Of a DNA stretch of 64,000 bases, positions 33,295-46,200 are shown in pieces (position 1 is the stretch's first letter; each line of letters starts with the position of its first letter). The stretch comes from Mesostigma viride (Eukaryota; Streptophyta; Mesostigmatophyceae; Mesostigmatales; Mesostigmataceae): positions 5,144,275-5,208,274 of the forward strand of contig RPFO01000076.1 of the NCBI GenBank assembly GCA_009746045.1. Reading direction: 5' to 3'. The position numbers and the translations under genes were made by a program. A model generated the notes under the pieces. The model had not been told where the DNA came from. It saw nothing but the letters and a program-made list of their open reading frames with translations, and ran no database searches.

Positions 33295-34806
33295 ATGTGC
33301 CTGAACTCCACCGCAAGCAGGGGAAAACTCCTCAGCTCGCAGTCGCACCCTCCGCGACACTTGTACCGCAAGAGCACGGTTGATGTTGCGCAGGCCCATA
33401 TGCATGTGGTGCTCGAGGCCGCCGACGTGAACTGCATAGCGCCCGCAAGGCCCGCACTTATAGGCATGTCGGGGAGTGACACGCCTTGCAGGAACTGTCG
33501 TATCAGTAACGTTGCCCCTGCAAGACACCGTGCTGCTCATGGAGTAGGGCCGAATCATCCCCCGCAGTCCCAAACAAGGGCTCCTCAGGCTCGATCGCGC
33601 CCAGCACACAGGTGCTCAAGCACATACAGCGATCGAGGGCCGGGGTCAATCCTGCGCACGACCGACCACCGCCTGTCCACCCCGCTTGGCTGTCTTGCCC
33701 AGGATCCCGATTCCCGCAACAGAAACACGCCCCTATGTATGCAGTCCCTACCGCGCCTTGCCACATACATCCCCCACTCAAAGCTTGAAGGCCTCTCACC
33801 ACCCCTGTACCAGTGCATGGCCATGGGGTATGGTACATTTTGCAGCCCACACAGCCCGCCCACCATGCACATGGAACGCCATGCTCGGAGTCCTTCATCC
33901 ATGCAACCTCGTAGGCGCGCGGACACCGGAGCCACTTGCAAATCACGCTCGATCTGCCTCCACCAGTGGTGCAAGGAACAACTCCATACCGGGCTCGGCC
34001 CACAAGAGGGACGCGAACACTGCGCGATGGTAGCCATGCACAGGGTCGCGCGGGCAGTGACTAGGTGCTCAGACTCCAGCAACGACGGCCAGATCCCACA
34101 CGTCCCAGGTACCTCAGTGCCCTGCCATGGCTCAGCGCGCATCGGCGCCGGGTCCGCTCAGAGCGGATGTACCGGCCCCAATGCAATGATACCGGGTGTT
34201 ACTCGGACACCGGCAGTCTGCGGGGCGACAGCGCCACATCATGTGGCATCGGCACCATGCACGCACACTGTTGAGACAATGACCGGACACTGTCACCGGC
34301 TTCTGATGCAACCACGACCGGCACCAGTGCAACCAGTGCAACCACGACCGGCCGCTGGGTCATCCACCACTACTGCCGGCAGTACGTGCTGTCGCCATGC
34401 AACTGCACCGTGCCCGCATATGCTTGCAGCCCCGGGGGCCCTTACTCCCGACAGTCTCGGCGGACGCGGACGCGCCCTGCATGCAAGGGTACTCAAGCCC
34501 GGGAGTGCCCTGGCCCAGCTAGGCGTCGATTCAATGCCGGGGTGGCCAATTGGTTGGCTACTGACAATTCAACAAGGTGCTGTACATCTGTTTGCCGGCC
34601 GACCACGGTTCAATGCAGGCTCCACCCTGCCTGATCGCCCAGTCGCTTCGTTCGAGGTTGCAGCAGCCTCCATGCACCGTGCCGTCTCCATGCACCGTGC
34701 CGTCTCCATGCACCGTGCCACACTGGTGAAATTAATTACGTACGGGTGCACAAGAAGCCATGCACGTCCCTCACGCGCCAGGAAGTCAGGGAGCCGTGAC
34801 TCATAG
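33295..34806 (+). CDS. Long unrecognised reading frame, probably not a simple gene
   Basis: Open for about 500 codons from an ATG at 33295, rich in Pro, Ala, His, Arg, Cys and Thr, with no domain I recognise. A 16-bp repeat (about 34670-34730) gives SMHRAV three times. A minus-strand frame (33585-34142) overlaps it and looks at least as protein-like (FLLRESGSWARQPSGVDRRW). High GC lowers stop frequency, so the length alone is weak evidence. Confidence 0.2.
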   Translation: MCLNSTASRGKLLSSQSHPPRHLYRKSTVDVAQAHMHVVLEAADVNCIAPARPALIGMSGSDTPCRNCRISNVAPARHRAAHGVGPNHPPQSQTRAPQARSRPAHRCSSTYSDRGPGSILRTTDHRLSTPLGCLAQDPDSRNRNTPLCMQSLPRLATYIPHSKLEGLSPPLYQCMAMGYGTFCSPHSPPTMHMERHARSPSSMQPRRRADTGATCKSRSICLHQWCKEQLHTGLGPQEGREHCAMVAMHRVARAVTRCSDSSNDGQIPHVPGTSVPCHGSARIGAGSAQSGCTGPNAMIPGVTRTPAVCGATAPHHVASAPCTHTVETMTGHCHRLLMQPRPAPVQPVQPRPAAGSSTTTAGSTCCRHATAPCPHMLAAPGALTPDSLGGRGRALHARVLKPGSALAQLGVDSMPGWPIGWLLTIQQGAVHLFAGRPRFNAGSTLPDRPVASFEVAAASMHRAVSMHRAVSMHRATLVKLITYGCTRSHARPSRARKSGSRDS

Positions 34807-35845
34807 CCGCCAGCCGGAAGGCTCCCTATAATAATACTTGGCCGCATGCCATGGGACTCCGCATCCGTTGGTCACGCGGGACGCGACGTGCAGTCAGGCC
34901 GTAGCCTGGGGTCGCTGGCACTCGCTTCCGGCATCCCGCGCGGAGATGCCTCGGTACGGACGCCTTAGTAATAGAATCATCAAGCATCCGGTGAGCCCAT
35001 GTCCAAAAAGGCCAGGACCATGTGCACATGCGGTGCTGAGTGCCTGACGTGGTCCTCTTCGGGACGGCCCGTTCAAGCCCACCACCAATTGCAGATTATC
35101 CCATAGAGAATATAGCGTAGAGAAAATATTAATTAATTAATTAATAGGTAGTCTATAGGCAAGGGGCTCTTATGAATGGACAGCAAAGACAAGCTTTATT
35201 ATAGGTCATGATGGATCAAAACCAACGTAGCAACAATGGCGACCCCACGTCCTTGATATCGACGTGCTTGTCGAGCATGCCTCAACCGTAGCCTGAAGAG
35301 AACCAATCAGAATCATGGAATTCTAAACAAGATCTTCGTATCCATCCTAGTCACACAAAACAGAACAACACCACAAACAGCCTGGCAGAATCTGTACATG
35401 AGATCCTGAATCTGTAGTAAGCACTCAAGTCCCAAAGGAGCATTTAAGACTTGGTAGTACCGACCAACAAACTATAACCCCACGTGGATCAGGCCACGAC
35501 CAATAAGGGCTTCTACCAGTTGGTTGATGAAGTACAAGATCCAAGTACCACCGTCTTAGAAATCTCATGACTTTCTCAATACTGATCCAAAAGTCCTCGA
35601 ATAAAAGTCAAACATTCACAAAACAAAGGATGTAACAACAAAGTCATTTTTGCTTGTTACACACATATATAATAAATTTGACGTTTTGTGCCAATGCATG
35701 CAAAGCAAAAAAACTTAAATTAAATTATAACATGACTCCATTGGGAGATCATGTAGCACATATTCCTTGCTGGATGGGTGGAGGTGGGCGAAGCCGCGGA
35801 ATCGAACTAAGCTAACTCTAAGTAGTCTAGATAATCCTAACTACG
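34807..35845. other. Unassigned, partly AT-rich sequence
   Basis: Includes a short (TTAA)n tract at about 35128-35145. No supported gene. Confidence 0.3.
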
Positions 35846-36089
35846 CTACTCAGCAAAGCGCCCCTTCCGCTTGGGGGGACGGGGCTTGCCCACAGGGGCT
35901 GGCGTGTGAGCCTGGACAATCTTCTGCCACCTCTTCTTGTTCTGCATAGCAGTCCAAGCAAGAGAGAGGGAGTGAATGCGGTGTTAAAACTGAGCTGGGA
36001 CCACTAGGTCGGCCAGCAATATCTGGATGTAGTTCATGGCAGGTGTACCCAGCTTTCTAGGAATGTCCTTGGGGCCAGGCCAGGTCAGG
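35846..36089 (-). CDS. Last two exons of an unrecognised minus-strand gene
   Basis: Exon at 36005-36089 (acceptor TTTGCATAG) encodes LTWPGPKDIPRKLGTPAMNY then IQILLADL. The final exon at 35846-35941 (acceptor GACTGCTATGCAG) encodes NKKRWQKIVQAHTPAPVGKP then RPPKRKGRFAE and TAG. Phases agree if the intron starts GTGGTC. The basic Pro/Lys-rich tail resembles a nuclear or nucleolar C-terminus. The first exon has homologues in every unit of the array at 48-64 kb. No family recognised; upstream exons are not identified between 36090 and 37112. Confidence 0.5.
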
Positions 36090-37112
36090 CTATGCAAAGC
36101 AAAGCAAGGCCAGAAATGGATGGGAAAGCTCAAATAAACCAACAGTGGTGGCTATCTACATGCAGTCACACAAATGCAATATCTCCAACATCGATCATCA
36201 TCACTAAAACACTTCCATCCCTGCACAATTAAATGCAAAGAAACCATTTGCGGCCCTTCAGCGCATGAGCGCTGGATGCCGCTGCAAAAGAGAGGGTGCG
36301 TCACTCTCACACAACAAGAAGCGTCCGTACGCACAACATCCTTGCCAGAACACGTTTCATGAAATGCCTTGAACCTTCCCGAAGAGCTATAGGCTGCGAC
36401 TGAAGCGGCCCTGACCACAACATCAACGAAAACAATCTAAAGCTGCCAGGTATTCGACAACACAACGGCAAGCTACGGCGAGCTAGCTGGCGGAAACTGC
36501 CCAAAAAGAACGCAAAAAACTTCGAATGATGAGCTCATAGAAGAAAGCACTGATAGCAGATAACATTCGGGACAAATCTGTACCTTGCTTTTGTAAAATC
36601 CTCGCCCAGACGCGCAACAACAGCCTTTCTTCCATGGACAGGTCAGACACGCACTGCGCAGTCCTGAACAATTACTTACTGAGAATGGCCGAAAATGTGG
36701 CAAAAAGCACCCGCTTGGTTTAGAATTCGATGCTACCGATATTAATGCCTGCTTCACGACAGAACAACCACCAAAACCGCGATTTTACTGCCGCTATCAT
36801 GAATGCTACTTAATTCCGCGCGACCAAAAAATTCAGATTACCCCCCATGCCGATGGCATAGAAAAACAACAGCGATATTGTAAACCAGCTCATTTCCGCC
36901 ACAACCAACATCATAAAATCATTGTCTTTAACATTCGGGTAAATATTTTGCATTTCGCTTGCCCTCTAGTGGTAGTTTTTCCTGAACGCAGTCGCCACGG
37001 CCACTTCCGCACGGGATTCACGCACCGTGCACTCACTTTTCACGGTACAGACGGTACCTCGGACGGTGCCGCGAATTTTCAGCGCCCAAATATTCGGGCA
37101 TGTCCTGTCCCC

Positions 37113-37207
37113 TTAATTGGCGTCCCTTAGGTCCAAGACAACACCACCCTTGACCATGTCCTGCAGTATCAATGTCTCCGGAAGATACTTGAACGCATCG
37201 CCCGAAG
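37113..37207 (-). CDS. Probable terminal exon of the GT29 gene
   Basis: Acceptor TGTGGCCCTGCAG then SGDAFKYLPETLILQDMVKG, GVVLDLRDAN and TAA. The E...L..L...G pattern resembles family 29 C-termini. Its link to exon 9 is not resolved. Confidence 0.45.
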
Positions 37208-40200
37208 CTGCAGGGCCACATGCATGCGCAATTCCCTTGATGTAAGCCAATTAAGCGCCGCGGTGTTGTCACAGTCACAGTACAAAATGCACACGTAAAG
37301 CTGATGGCAGTTCTCAAAGATGTACTTTCTATTACTCCTTGCTATCCATTCCTTTTGAACAGAATCCTCCCCCGCGAATACCCTTTTACCCCACCGCCAC
37401 CGCCGGCCCCACCCCAACCCCACTAGCCCCCCGCCCGCCCGCCCGCCCGCCCGCCCGCCCGCCCGCCCGCCCGCCCGCCCGCCCACCCGCCCGCCCGCCG
37501 CCCGCCCGCCCGCCCGCCCGCCCGCCCGCCCGCCCGCCCGCCAGCCAGCCTCCTCACTCCCACATCTTTGATCTGCCGCCCCTGTTGCCCCCCTGGTCCA
37601 CCCACATGCGTACACAAACACACATGAGCTGCAAACACTTGCCGTAAGTCCATTGCAGCTGCAATGACTAGGAACACAGTGGAGGGCAGGTGACAAGTTG
37701 AGATTGGTTTGACAGCCGCACAGCCCAGCACAAGCCAAGATGAGACTACAGAAATAGTATTATGCAATCTTGGTGTGTGCAACTGCACACAACAATATTG
37801 GCTGGTATGACAAAGGTTATAGAAAGACCCTCTCTAACCAGCAACCACCACTACTTCCATTAGGAAACTGTACAATTGGAATGGTGGAACCGCAACAACA
37901 TCCCACGTGGGTGTGGCATCCAGAGTATCCCACCCATTTGCAGCAAGGCAGCAGGCATTGCCGCCTGGCTCAGGAGGCAGCTGTCCAGAGAAGCCCCACA
38001 AGCTCTGCCACAGCATGAGTTAGCAAAAGGTCGAGCAACAAGATACAGCAACCCACGGATTACCGGCACCAGTGCTACCTGCTATACAGAAAATGGGCCA
38101 ACGCCACTCACCGCCATGGGTAAAATAGCGATATGACTGTATATAAGGTGGGGGACTGCCTGGTGCTGTCACCACCAAAAGCATTGTTGCTAGGGCCACG
38201 TAAACACAAGGCAGGCCTGGAGAGCTTACTGCTCCACTTGCGGCGGCCGTTGAAGAGCGGGTTGTCCTCCTTGCCAAGGTCAAATCCAACGATGGCGGGT
38301 TTCTCCTGCGAGGGGGGTGTTTGTGCGGTCAGCCCGGCCAATCATATTGCGAATGAGCTAGCAAGCTTGTCGACCCACTTGCGGTCAAGCCAAAGGTGGT
38401 GGGCTTACCCCGCCAGGTGACATTCCTGTGGCTCCTGCAGGGTCAGGGCGATCGACTTCAATCGGTTGCCCACAATGGTGTTTTGCCGGATGACAATTCT
38501 AAACAAAAGTCATGCCACATGCCAGAGCAGTGTACAGGCATACGGCGTATAATACCCCGTATGATGCGCATCATACGCCATAGGCAAGATTTGCGTATTA
38601 AAATGGGCAAAAAAATACGCCGTGCGTATTTAAATACGCACGGCGTATTTAAATACGCACGGCTTATTTTTTGCGTATTTTTTTGCGTACGAAGTAGCTT
38701 CTGGCATAATTTTGGACGGCACGTGGAGCCGGAAATAGACTGAGGCGACCTGAAACTCTGCGGCAAATAAACGGGCATGCAGGTGCCAAGCTGGCCGTGT
38801 ACGACTGTACTTACGTGCATTGCTGCGTGTCGGACTAGGGTCTAGGAGATGAAGGACGAGGAAATTAGGTGACGAAGTTCTGTTGTCTGCCAACAAGGGC
38901 GCACATCTGGCACCTAACATTTAATCGTAGCACAATTGACATCCAGGCACCATGGCTAGCGACGGTGATGGTGTGCGTCTATGGAACAAGATGATGATGG
39001 GGCCGACGAGATGCAGGCCGTATTCGAGACTGTCTGGACACACATCGTGAAAGAACAGACTCTCAACAAGAAAGGGCAGCCGACAGGTAACTACAAGCTC
39101 AGTGACGTGCACACTTTTGGATGCAAAATTTTCGGGTTCTACCACCCGAGCAAGGCTAGCACCCGCCATATCATGGGCGCCACGGATGCGAAGGAGGCAA
39201 GAGTGAGCGAGTGCAAGAGGCCGCCGGAGGCATTACGTCGCAGGCTGCGGGGTACTTGGTGTGACTCGCGATGCACATAAATGCCTTATTTAGCCATGCA
39301 GGCTGCTGCTAGCCAGCCACCGTACCATATGTGTTGATGTTTTAGGGAAACTGGGTCAGGTTGCTGGCATGCATGGTATCCTGCACGCTAGCCACATTGT
39401 TGGCAGCCCGTATGGATTCTTGCTTCATGTAGATCAATATTGCATGGTGGCCTACCACGAGTAGGCAAGATGTCTGTTTCTGGCACAATGTCTTATTACT
39501 TTTGGCAAGTTGGCCAACTGACCGTGTGCTGTATTTCAGTCCTAGTATATAGCAATTCCATGCTGCCAGTGATGACATGGTTTTTAAGTTCAAGATACAG
39601 TAATGGTGGCAGGGATCTCTATACCTCTGCAAGTGTCATTGCGCATGCATATCTACTTGTGTTATTATCCATTTCAGGTGTGCACTGATTGTGCATACAA
39701 CTTTGTTATGGTGTGCTTTTAACAGACTTACAGTTAAACAGGACAATGCTTGTACTTGTCAGCAGCAACGGTAATGCCAATGTCATGAGATGATGTGTCA
39801 CAAATAGGCATGTGGTGCATTGCAAGAACACAAAGAAAACATGCCTGATTGGTCAGAATGTTGAGGAACCCCCTGAACCATTCAAAAAACAGCCTTTTCA
39901 AGAGTCACCGTACGAATTGCGTATAATACCCCGTACGAGCGTATTATACCCAATACCCAAGGGCCCCGTACGATTGCGTATTGCGTATGCCTGTACACTG
40001 TGCCAGAGACAATGCAACTCGTGGTATTGTCGCGTGTGGTGGCATCGTGTGGCGTTCATGTGCATGGCATTCTCGTGTGTGGCGTTGTTTTGTGTGGCGC
40101 TGACGATTGTGTTGCTATCACGTGCAGCAAGGGTGTCTTGCGCATATCCTCCTTTCCCACTCTCAATCTGAGGACTTCAGAACTGGCTTCTTACAATATG

Positions 40201-43200
40201 TGTTGAGGCCAGGCCAGACTTCACGGACTAAGAGACATACCATTACCTGGGAGTAAAGCAGCAAAATCGCCCCTGCTGCTTCATCCCGCTTACAACTAGG
40301 GTAGGCGGGTGGGTGAAACAAATGAAAAAAGGACAAGGCAGGCCTCGGTGGCTAGATCTACCAGCATCTAACGCTTACGCATGAGTCATATGCACGTTTC
40401 AAATTTGACCCGGCTGCCGGGTCAACAACTTGGCCAAACGACCAGTCCGATATCTGTGTACCAACACTTGTACCAGTATCCTGCCCGTTATAAGAAGGAT
40501 CCTGTGCGGGCTATTTGACTAAATCTAGGAGGACTGCTGTTCAATGATTGCACCACTTTGAAGTAATTGCTTTGACATCTAGTAAGACCTGGGCCACGCC
40601 AGAAAAGATCTCACTAAAACAAACCTCAAGGTTCCCCTACCGCCACTACTGCATAAATACCTATGAAAGCTTGGTGGTACTTAGCTAGAGGCATGCCCCG
40701 AAAAATTCTCGTTCCCTTCGTGAGACAAAACTAGCCATTCAGATCAGCACATCACGCACAGCTGGAATCACACCACGCTGACGTACTCCAGACGGAGAGA
40801 GACAGGGGAACCATTCCTCCACATTGGAGCATGGAGGCACTGGGGCCACCGCCACACGATGAGGACGAGACGTCGCCTGCAGTGGCCACAGCTGGATGCC
40901 CCTTGCATAGTGACCTGGCCGCAGCCACCTACGCACGCACCCGTGTGACGTTGATGTCAGCAGTACGCGCATGCCCGTGAACGCTCAGCACATACAGTGG
41001 TGAGGGCCGTTGGCACCTACAGTGACGGGTTAGCAGCTACAGTGACCGGTCCACCTACCACGCCGTGCGCCAGCAATATGAGCAGCACGCGCATGCCCGT
41101 TCGGAAGCCAAAGTCAGCCCACGACCGGTGGCTGCGAGCCATGAGCCGCGGGAAGCGCTCCTCTTCCAAGTCCATCAGCGCGTTCACGTACGTGGCTAAG
41201 GCACGCAAGGGGGGCGCAAGGACACAAGGCCAGGAGAAGCAGCCAAACGGTGGTGAGTGCTCTAAAGTCCATCAGTGCGTTTGCATACTTGGCTGGGACC
41301 AGGGACATGCAAGGGATTGTGAGGCCAGGGGAAATGAAGTGCAAGGACACAGGGCGCGCAGTGAGGCAAGGCCATGACAAATTGGACCCATTCTGGTGAC
41401 TAATCTCCTATCCATCCGCGGTCCATGTATTCTGGCTGGCGCATGCAACCATACAGGGCCACAGCTCCCAAGGGCGGCACCCATCGCCACAGGAAGCAAT
41501 GCAGCGTTGAAAAGGGCTTGGGATGGAGGGGCTGAATGGATAAACGAGCACGCATTGAGGAAGGAAATCAAAGACTACTACAAAAGTAGCCATAAAAACT
41601 ATTGATTGCTACGCTACCCTTTGTGAAGTAGTAGAGCAGTGTGTGCTCTAGCACTCCTGTTTTTTGTACAACCAAGCTAGTCAATGCTCATTAGTCTTGC
41701 ACGGTCTAACCCCGGTCCAACTAGCAAGCAATGTGCAATGTAACTGGGCGGCCAGCCATGTGCCTGAGATGAACGAGATCCAAGTAATTGTAGCTGCTAA
41801 AAATGTGCATGACGGTTCTTTTGTCAGGGTGCTCGTTGGTCCCTCACAAATACCTTCTAGCCAAATCCTAGCATCATCAGCAGCAGCACACCCGGCGCGA
41901 CCAACCCATGCATGGCACAGGATGTAGCACACTGCTTTTGACAAGCGGCACTCACCGGTAGTGAGACAGGCACAAACCGATCTTATCTACAATTGCAAGC
42001 CTGAGCTAACCTCGTCTGGCTTCAAAGAAGAAAATTGGCGTCCCTGGAGCACGGTCCACCTCCAAACCAAAGCTGATAACGTTAAAGTTTCGACTTGACA
42101 ATGATCGCAGAGCCACCGTGGAGCACAGCTCATCTCGTGCTGCCTGGCCACCCATTCCTATTCTGCTCGCTCTTTTCCACAATAATAATGTCCAAGCAGG
42201 TCCGCAGGAGACTTGTCACCTTTCCCTCCCATGTAGATACCCATACGCACATGAACAAGCCGAACAATCACAGGCAAAATGCACATGTCCGCACACGCAT
42301 GTGCATGTGTGCGTGTGAGTGTCTCATAGGGTGGAGTGCATGGCAGCGCAAAAAGTCGTATGTGGGATACTGCGTGGGGCAGAGTGCGAGGTAAATAAAT
42401 AAAGCGGCAAGCGAGGGTCACGTGCCCATGAGTCAGCGGCATATTTCCAATGATAATGGATCTAAGGCACCCCTAAAGCATTGGGCGACAAGGTCTTCGT
42501 TATGGCCACCCACCCACGTGGCGGTGCAGACTGATGTGGGTGAGCTTGGTGTTGGCGTCGGCTAGCCCCGCGATCGGCCGCGCGATGCGCCCGTTCTTCG
42601 CATATATGATCTGAGCAGGCACAATTGTCAGGCGCAAGGGGGGGCAGAGCGCTGCATGAGGCTTGCGGTGGGCTAGCCTTGGCATTACTGCGTAAGCGTG
42701 GTCTGCGCGGATGCAAGTGGCAAGTGCACATGCCGAATGCGATATATGTGTATTCCTGAGACAACCAGCACAGTTGAATGATATGAGTGCAGTAGCGAGC
42801 TAGCCTTAAGCTGGTGTTGATTCATGAAGATAATATGCGCACAGGCACCCGCCAGACGAAGGACTGGGAAGAGCGGATAAGAACTGTGGTGAGAAGGTGC
42901 TTCCATTTCTTCTCGTAAAAAAATATGCCAGACCGGTGCTCGTATCGCAATCAACGAAGCAACAAACAGAGCAAGCAACAGAGCAAGCAACAGAGCAAGC
43001 AACAGAGCAAGCAACAGATCAAAAAACAAATCGGGAAACAGAGCAAGCAACACAGCCGTCGGCAACGCAAAGTAAGGAACAACATCCTCCCCCCCTCACC
43101 GTGTGCACCCCCCTGTTGGGGTCTCTGCGCGTGCGGATGCTCTCGATGTGTGCCGGCGTGCAGCAGCCGCCGTCGGGGCACCCACACAGCTGCGTCAGGT

Positions 43201-46200
43201 CACCCAGAACCTCGTGCGTCGTCAACGCACCAAAGTCTTCCAAATTGGGCAACTGTCAGGGGGCGGAGGGGCCAAAAGAGGTAGTCGATTGCAAAGCAGC
43301 CATCCTGGAGCAAAAACAAATTACGACGCTGAAGATGTGTTAATGAAACAGCCTTAATCATGTTTTAAGCTGTCAAAGCAATCAAGCTGACAGCGGCATA
43401 TAATATTAAAATATTTACGGCATCCATGTTTCCCACCGCGCATGACAAGCAGCACATCTCCAATGGTCTATCTAACATCTAAGGTGAAAAGCCCCAGAAT
43501 TTCTGGTCGACCTGCTGTATACAACACGCCTCTGACATTTGCACGACCCAGTGAACAAGAATTAGCTGCGCGCCCACTTTACCAGACCAGCCTCTTCCTC
43601 CACCCAGCGGCAGCGCCTTGAAAGGGAACAAGCCATGTACAGGTCCATGGGACGCAGATGGGCCATCCCTGCGCCCAGCCAGAAAAGACAGAAAACGATA
43701 ACAGACAGGCCCCCACCCACCGGCAGCGCGTTGAAGCGGAAGACGGCATCAAACGTGTCGATGAGCTGCCCCTTGCCGCTGCCCAGGAGTGTCTTGCTGT
43801 TACCCACGAGCAACACCCGCTTGCCTGCCAGCTGCGGCGCCCACTCCACATCATTGCGCCTCATCCCCGCCAGCCTCTTGCGCAGACTTATGCGAGACTC
43901 CGCGTTCGTTGAGGTGGCACGGCGCGGGTCTGCCGTCGCACAGAACCGCGCGGATCGCACCCATGTGCCCCAGGTGCCCGCCATCTGGTCCTCAGGGACG
44001 TTGCCGAACATGAGGAAAGGCTCATGCGCAGGCGCCCCGCCATTGCCAGCCCACCGGCCGACCATTGCGCCGTTGATGTAAAAGAACTGGGGTGGGTGGG
44101 TGGGTGGGTGGGTGGGGGGCAGACATAGAAAAGGAGATGCGGATGGTACTTTATGGGGGCCATGGGCGCCATTGACACGTAAGTACTGGGTTGTAAGTAG
44201 GATAAACAAAAGAGGGCGAAGGGCGGGGGAGGGGGAAGAAAGTAAAATAAAAGGACCCACGGTCAGGTAAAGGAGATAGTAGTTCTAAAGTATATGCCGC
44301 GGTGGGCTTTAGAAAACACATAACATTGGCGTTGCCTGGTACAATACAAACTACTATTATTAATGTGTTGTCAATAACTACTAGGAAACTGGTCCCCAAC
44401 CAGATGAGGGAATGGGCGCAGCATTGCACTGTAAATGACCATCAAGTGCGATGACATCACAGAGATCACATCCACTGAGATGACATCATCGCACGTAGGA
44501 AGGGGACGAAGAGGGTGGCCAGAATCACGACCACACACCCGCTTCAACACCAAGGTAAGATATCGGGTTTTGCCGCCTAGCGATGTGCAGTCAAACAATT
44601 GCAATGTAATCCACCTATTCTCAGACGCTCACCTGCTCAGCACCATGGCAGTTTATCCTTCCACTGATAAGGACAAAGCGTGGCACGCTCCCCCACACGG
44701 CGATGGCCTGACTTACGATCCATGAAATAGAACAGGCCGGCCAATCGCGTACCAGCCCCCGTGCTCACATGCACACGTGCCACCTGGCATGCCCGCTCAC
44801 CTGGACACGAGGCGTCGAGACGAGCGTGAGGCGCACCCAACTGGTGGCGGCGTCCACCCAGTAGTCGGCCAGGGACGTTATGTGCGTGCTGACCCCGTGG
44901 GCCACCGCCTGCCAGGCACGCGGCCCAACAACGAGAGAAAAAGAACAGGGAGGCACACAGCCAGACAAAAAGAAAAACGAGGTGGGGCGCCAGGCGCAAG
45001 GATAAGGTGAGGTGTTGGCGTGTCACACAAAGTAGGAATGGACGTTGCAGGTGCGCAGGGATGCCATGCCATGCTAGGCTTAGGGCAACGCATGCCAGTG
45101 ACCCTAGCACTTTGACATAGGCACTGGAGTGCACGTTTACGCACACTCTTCGCGTCCTCTGCAAGGGCATGACGGGAAAGGAAAGCAAGTGCTACGATCA
45201 GGAAAGCAGTATAACAAGATGTCCATCAAACAAGAAACAACGAGGAAGCAACCAGGTATTCATCTGATGCCATGTGCTTCAAGCAAGCAAGGCGCGTGTA
45301 ACAGGGCACATCTACCCCGCACAGGCTTGAAACACACATTATTCCTCATATCCTGATTTGGCACGCCGCAAAGGTGAAAACCATTTGCGTTCAGTGCCGG
45401 TCCGCGGAAAACGCGATCTGCAAATGAATCCAGGCCGGAATCGAACTGGGGACCTCTCGCACCAACTTTTGCTGACTATAGGACACATTATTCCTCATAT
45501 CGTTTACTGCGCTTGCTCATTTATTATACTGTCTACTATGCTCGCTTATTCCTTACATGTCTACTGTGCTTGCATCTTTCTTAAGACGTTTACTGTGCTC
45601 GATTACTCCTGTGCTCGTCTACTTTTTCGTAACGCTGCCTGCGCTTCATTACGTCCTAACGGGGGCATGTGCTTTACGTCATTACAAAACTACCAGCCAC
45701 TGGATGTCCAGGTGGTGCACTTACGTGCACCGACAGGTTGCTCTCGAACACGCCCACACTCCACTTGTTGCCAGCGCCCGAGAGGAGCACGTGGCGGCCG
45801 CTAGGGCTCAGGCTGGGCTTGTTCTCAAACGCATTCTTCACCCAGGCGTCCACCACGTAGGAAGAGCCCAGCGTGATCCCTGCGTAGCCCAGCCCGTAGC
45901 CGCCGTGACGGTCGGCAGGTAGGAAGGAGTCGTCGGAGGTGTCCACCTGCAACCGGGTGTAATGAAGAAGATAGTTACATCATCGGAGCGTCGGGATAGA
46001 TCGAAAGTGGCTTTTTCAAATTCACTTCAAGAAACATTTGACAGGATGATTATACTTATTTATTAAGTATACTGGCAGGGGGTGAACAGTTCAATATTTG
46101 GGTGTGGGTATGAGTGGGAGAAGGAAGGGACAAACATCAGGAGGGGAGGAAGGGTGGGATGATTGTTTGCTAGCATGCCCTTCCAGGAAACGCTGCGGAG

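Noticed and set aside
37169-37788. Gly/Arg/Ala-rich frames around 37430-37551
   Set aside because: Produced by the (CCCG)n microsatellite.
38370-38498. Splice-compatible open stretch (TTTGTTTAG to GTAAGC) as an extra GT29 exon
   Set aside because: It is open in frame, but inserting it would split sialylmotif S; joining exon 8 directly to exon 9 aligns without gaps.
45425-45465. tRNA-like sequence (AGTTCGATTCC on the minus strand)
   Set aside because: Only the B box matches; the T-stem has mismatches and no acceptor or anticodon arms could be drawn.
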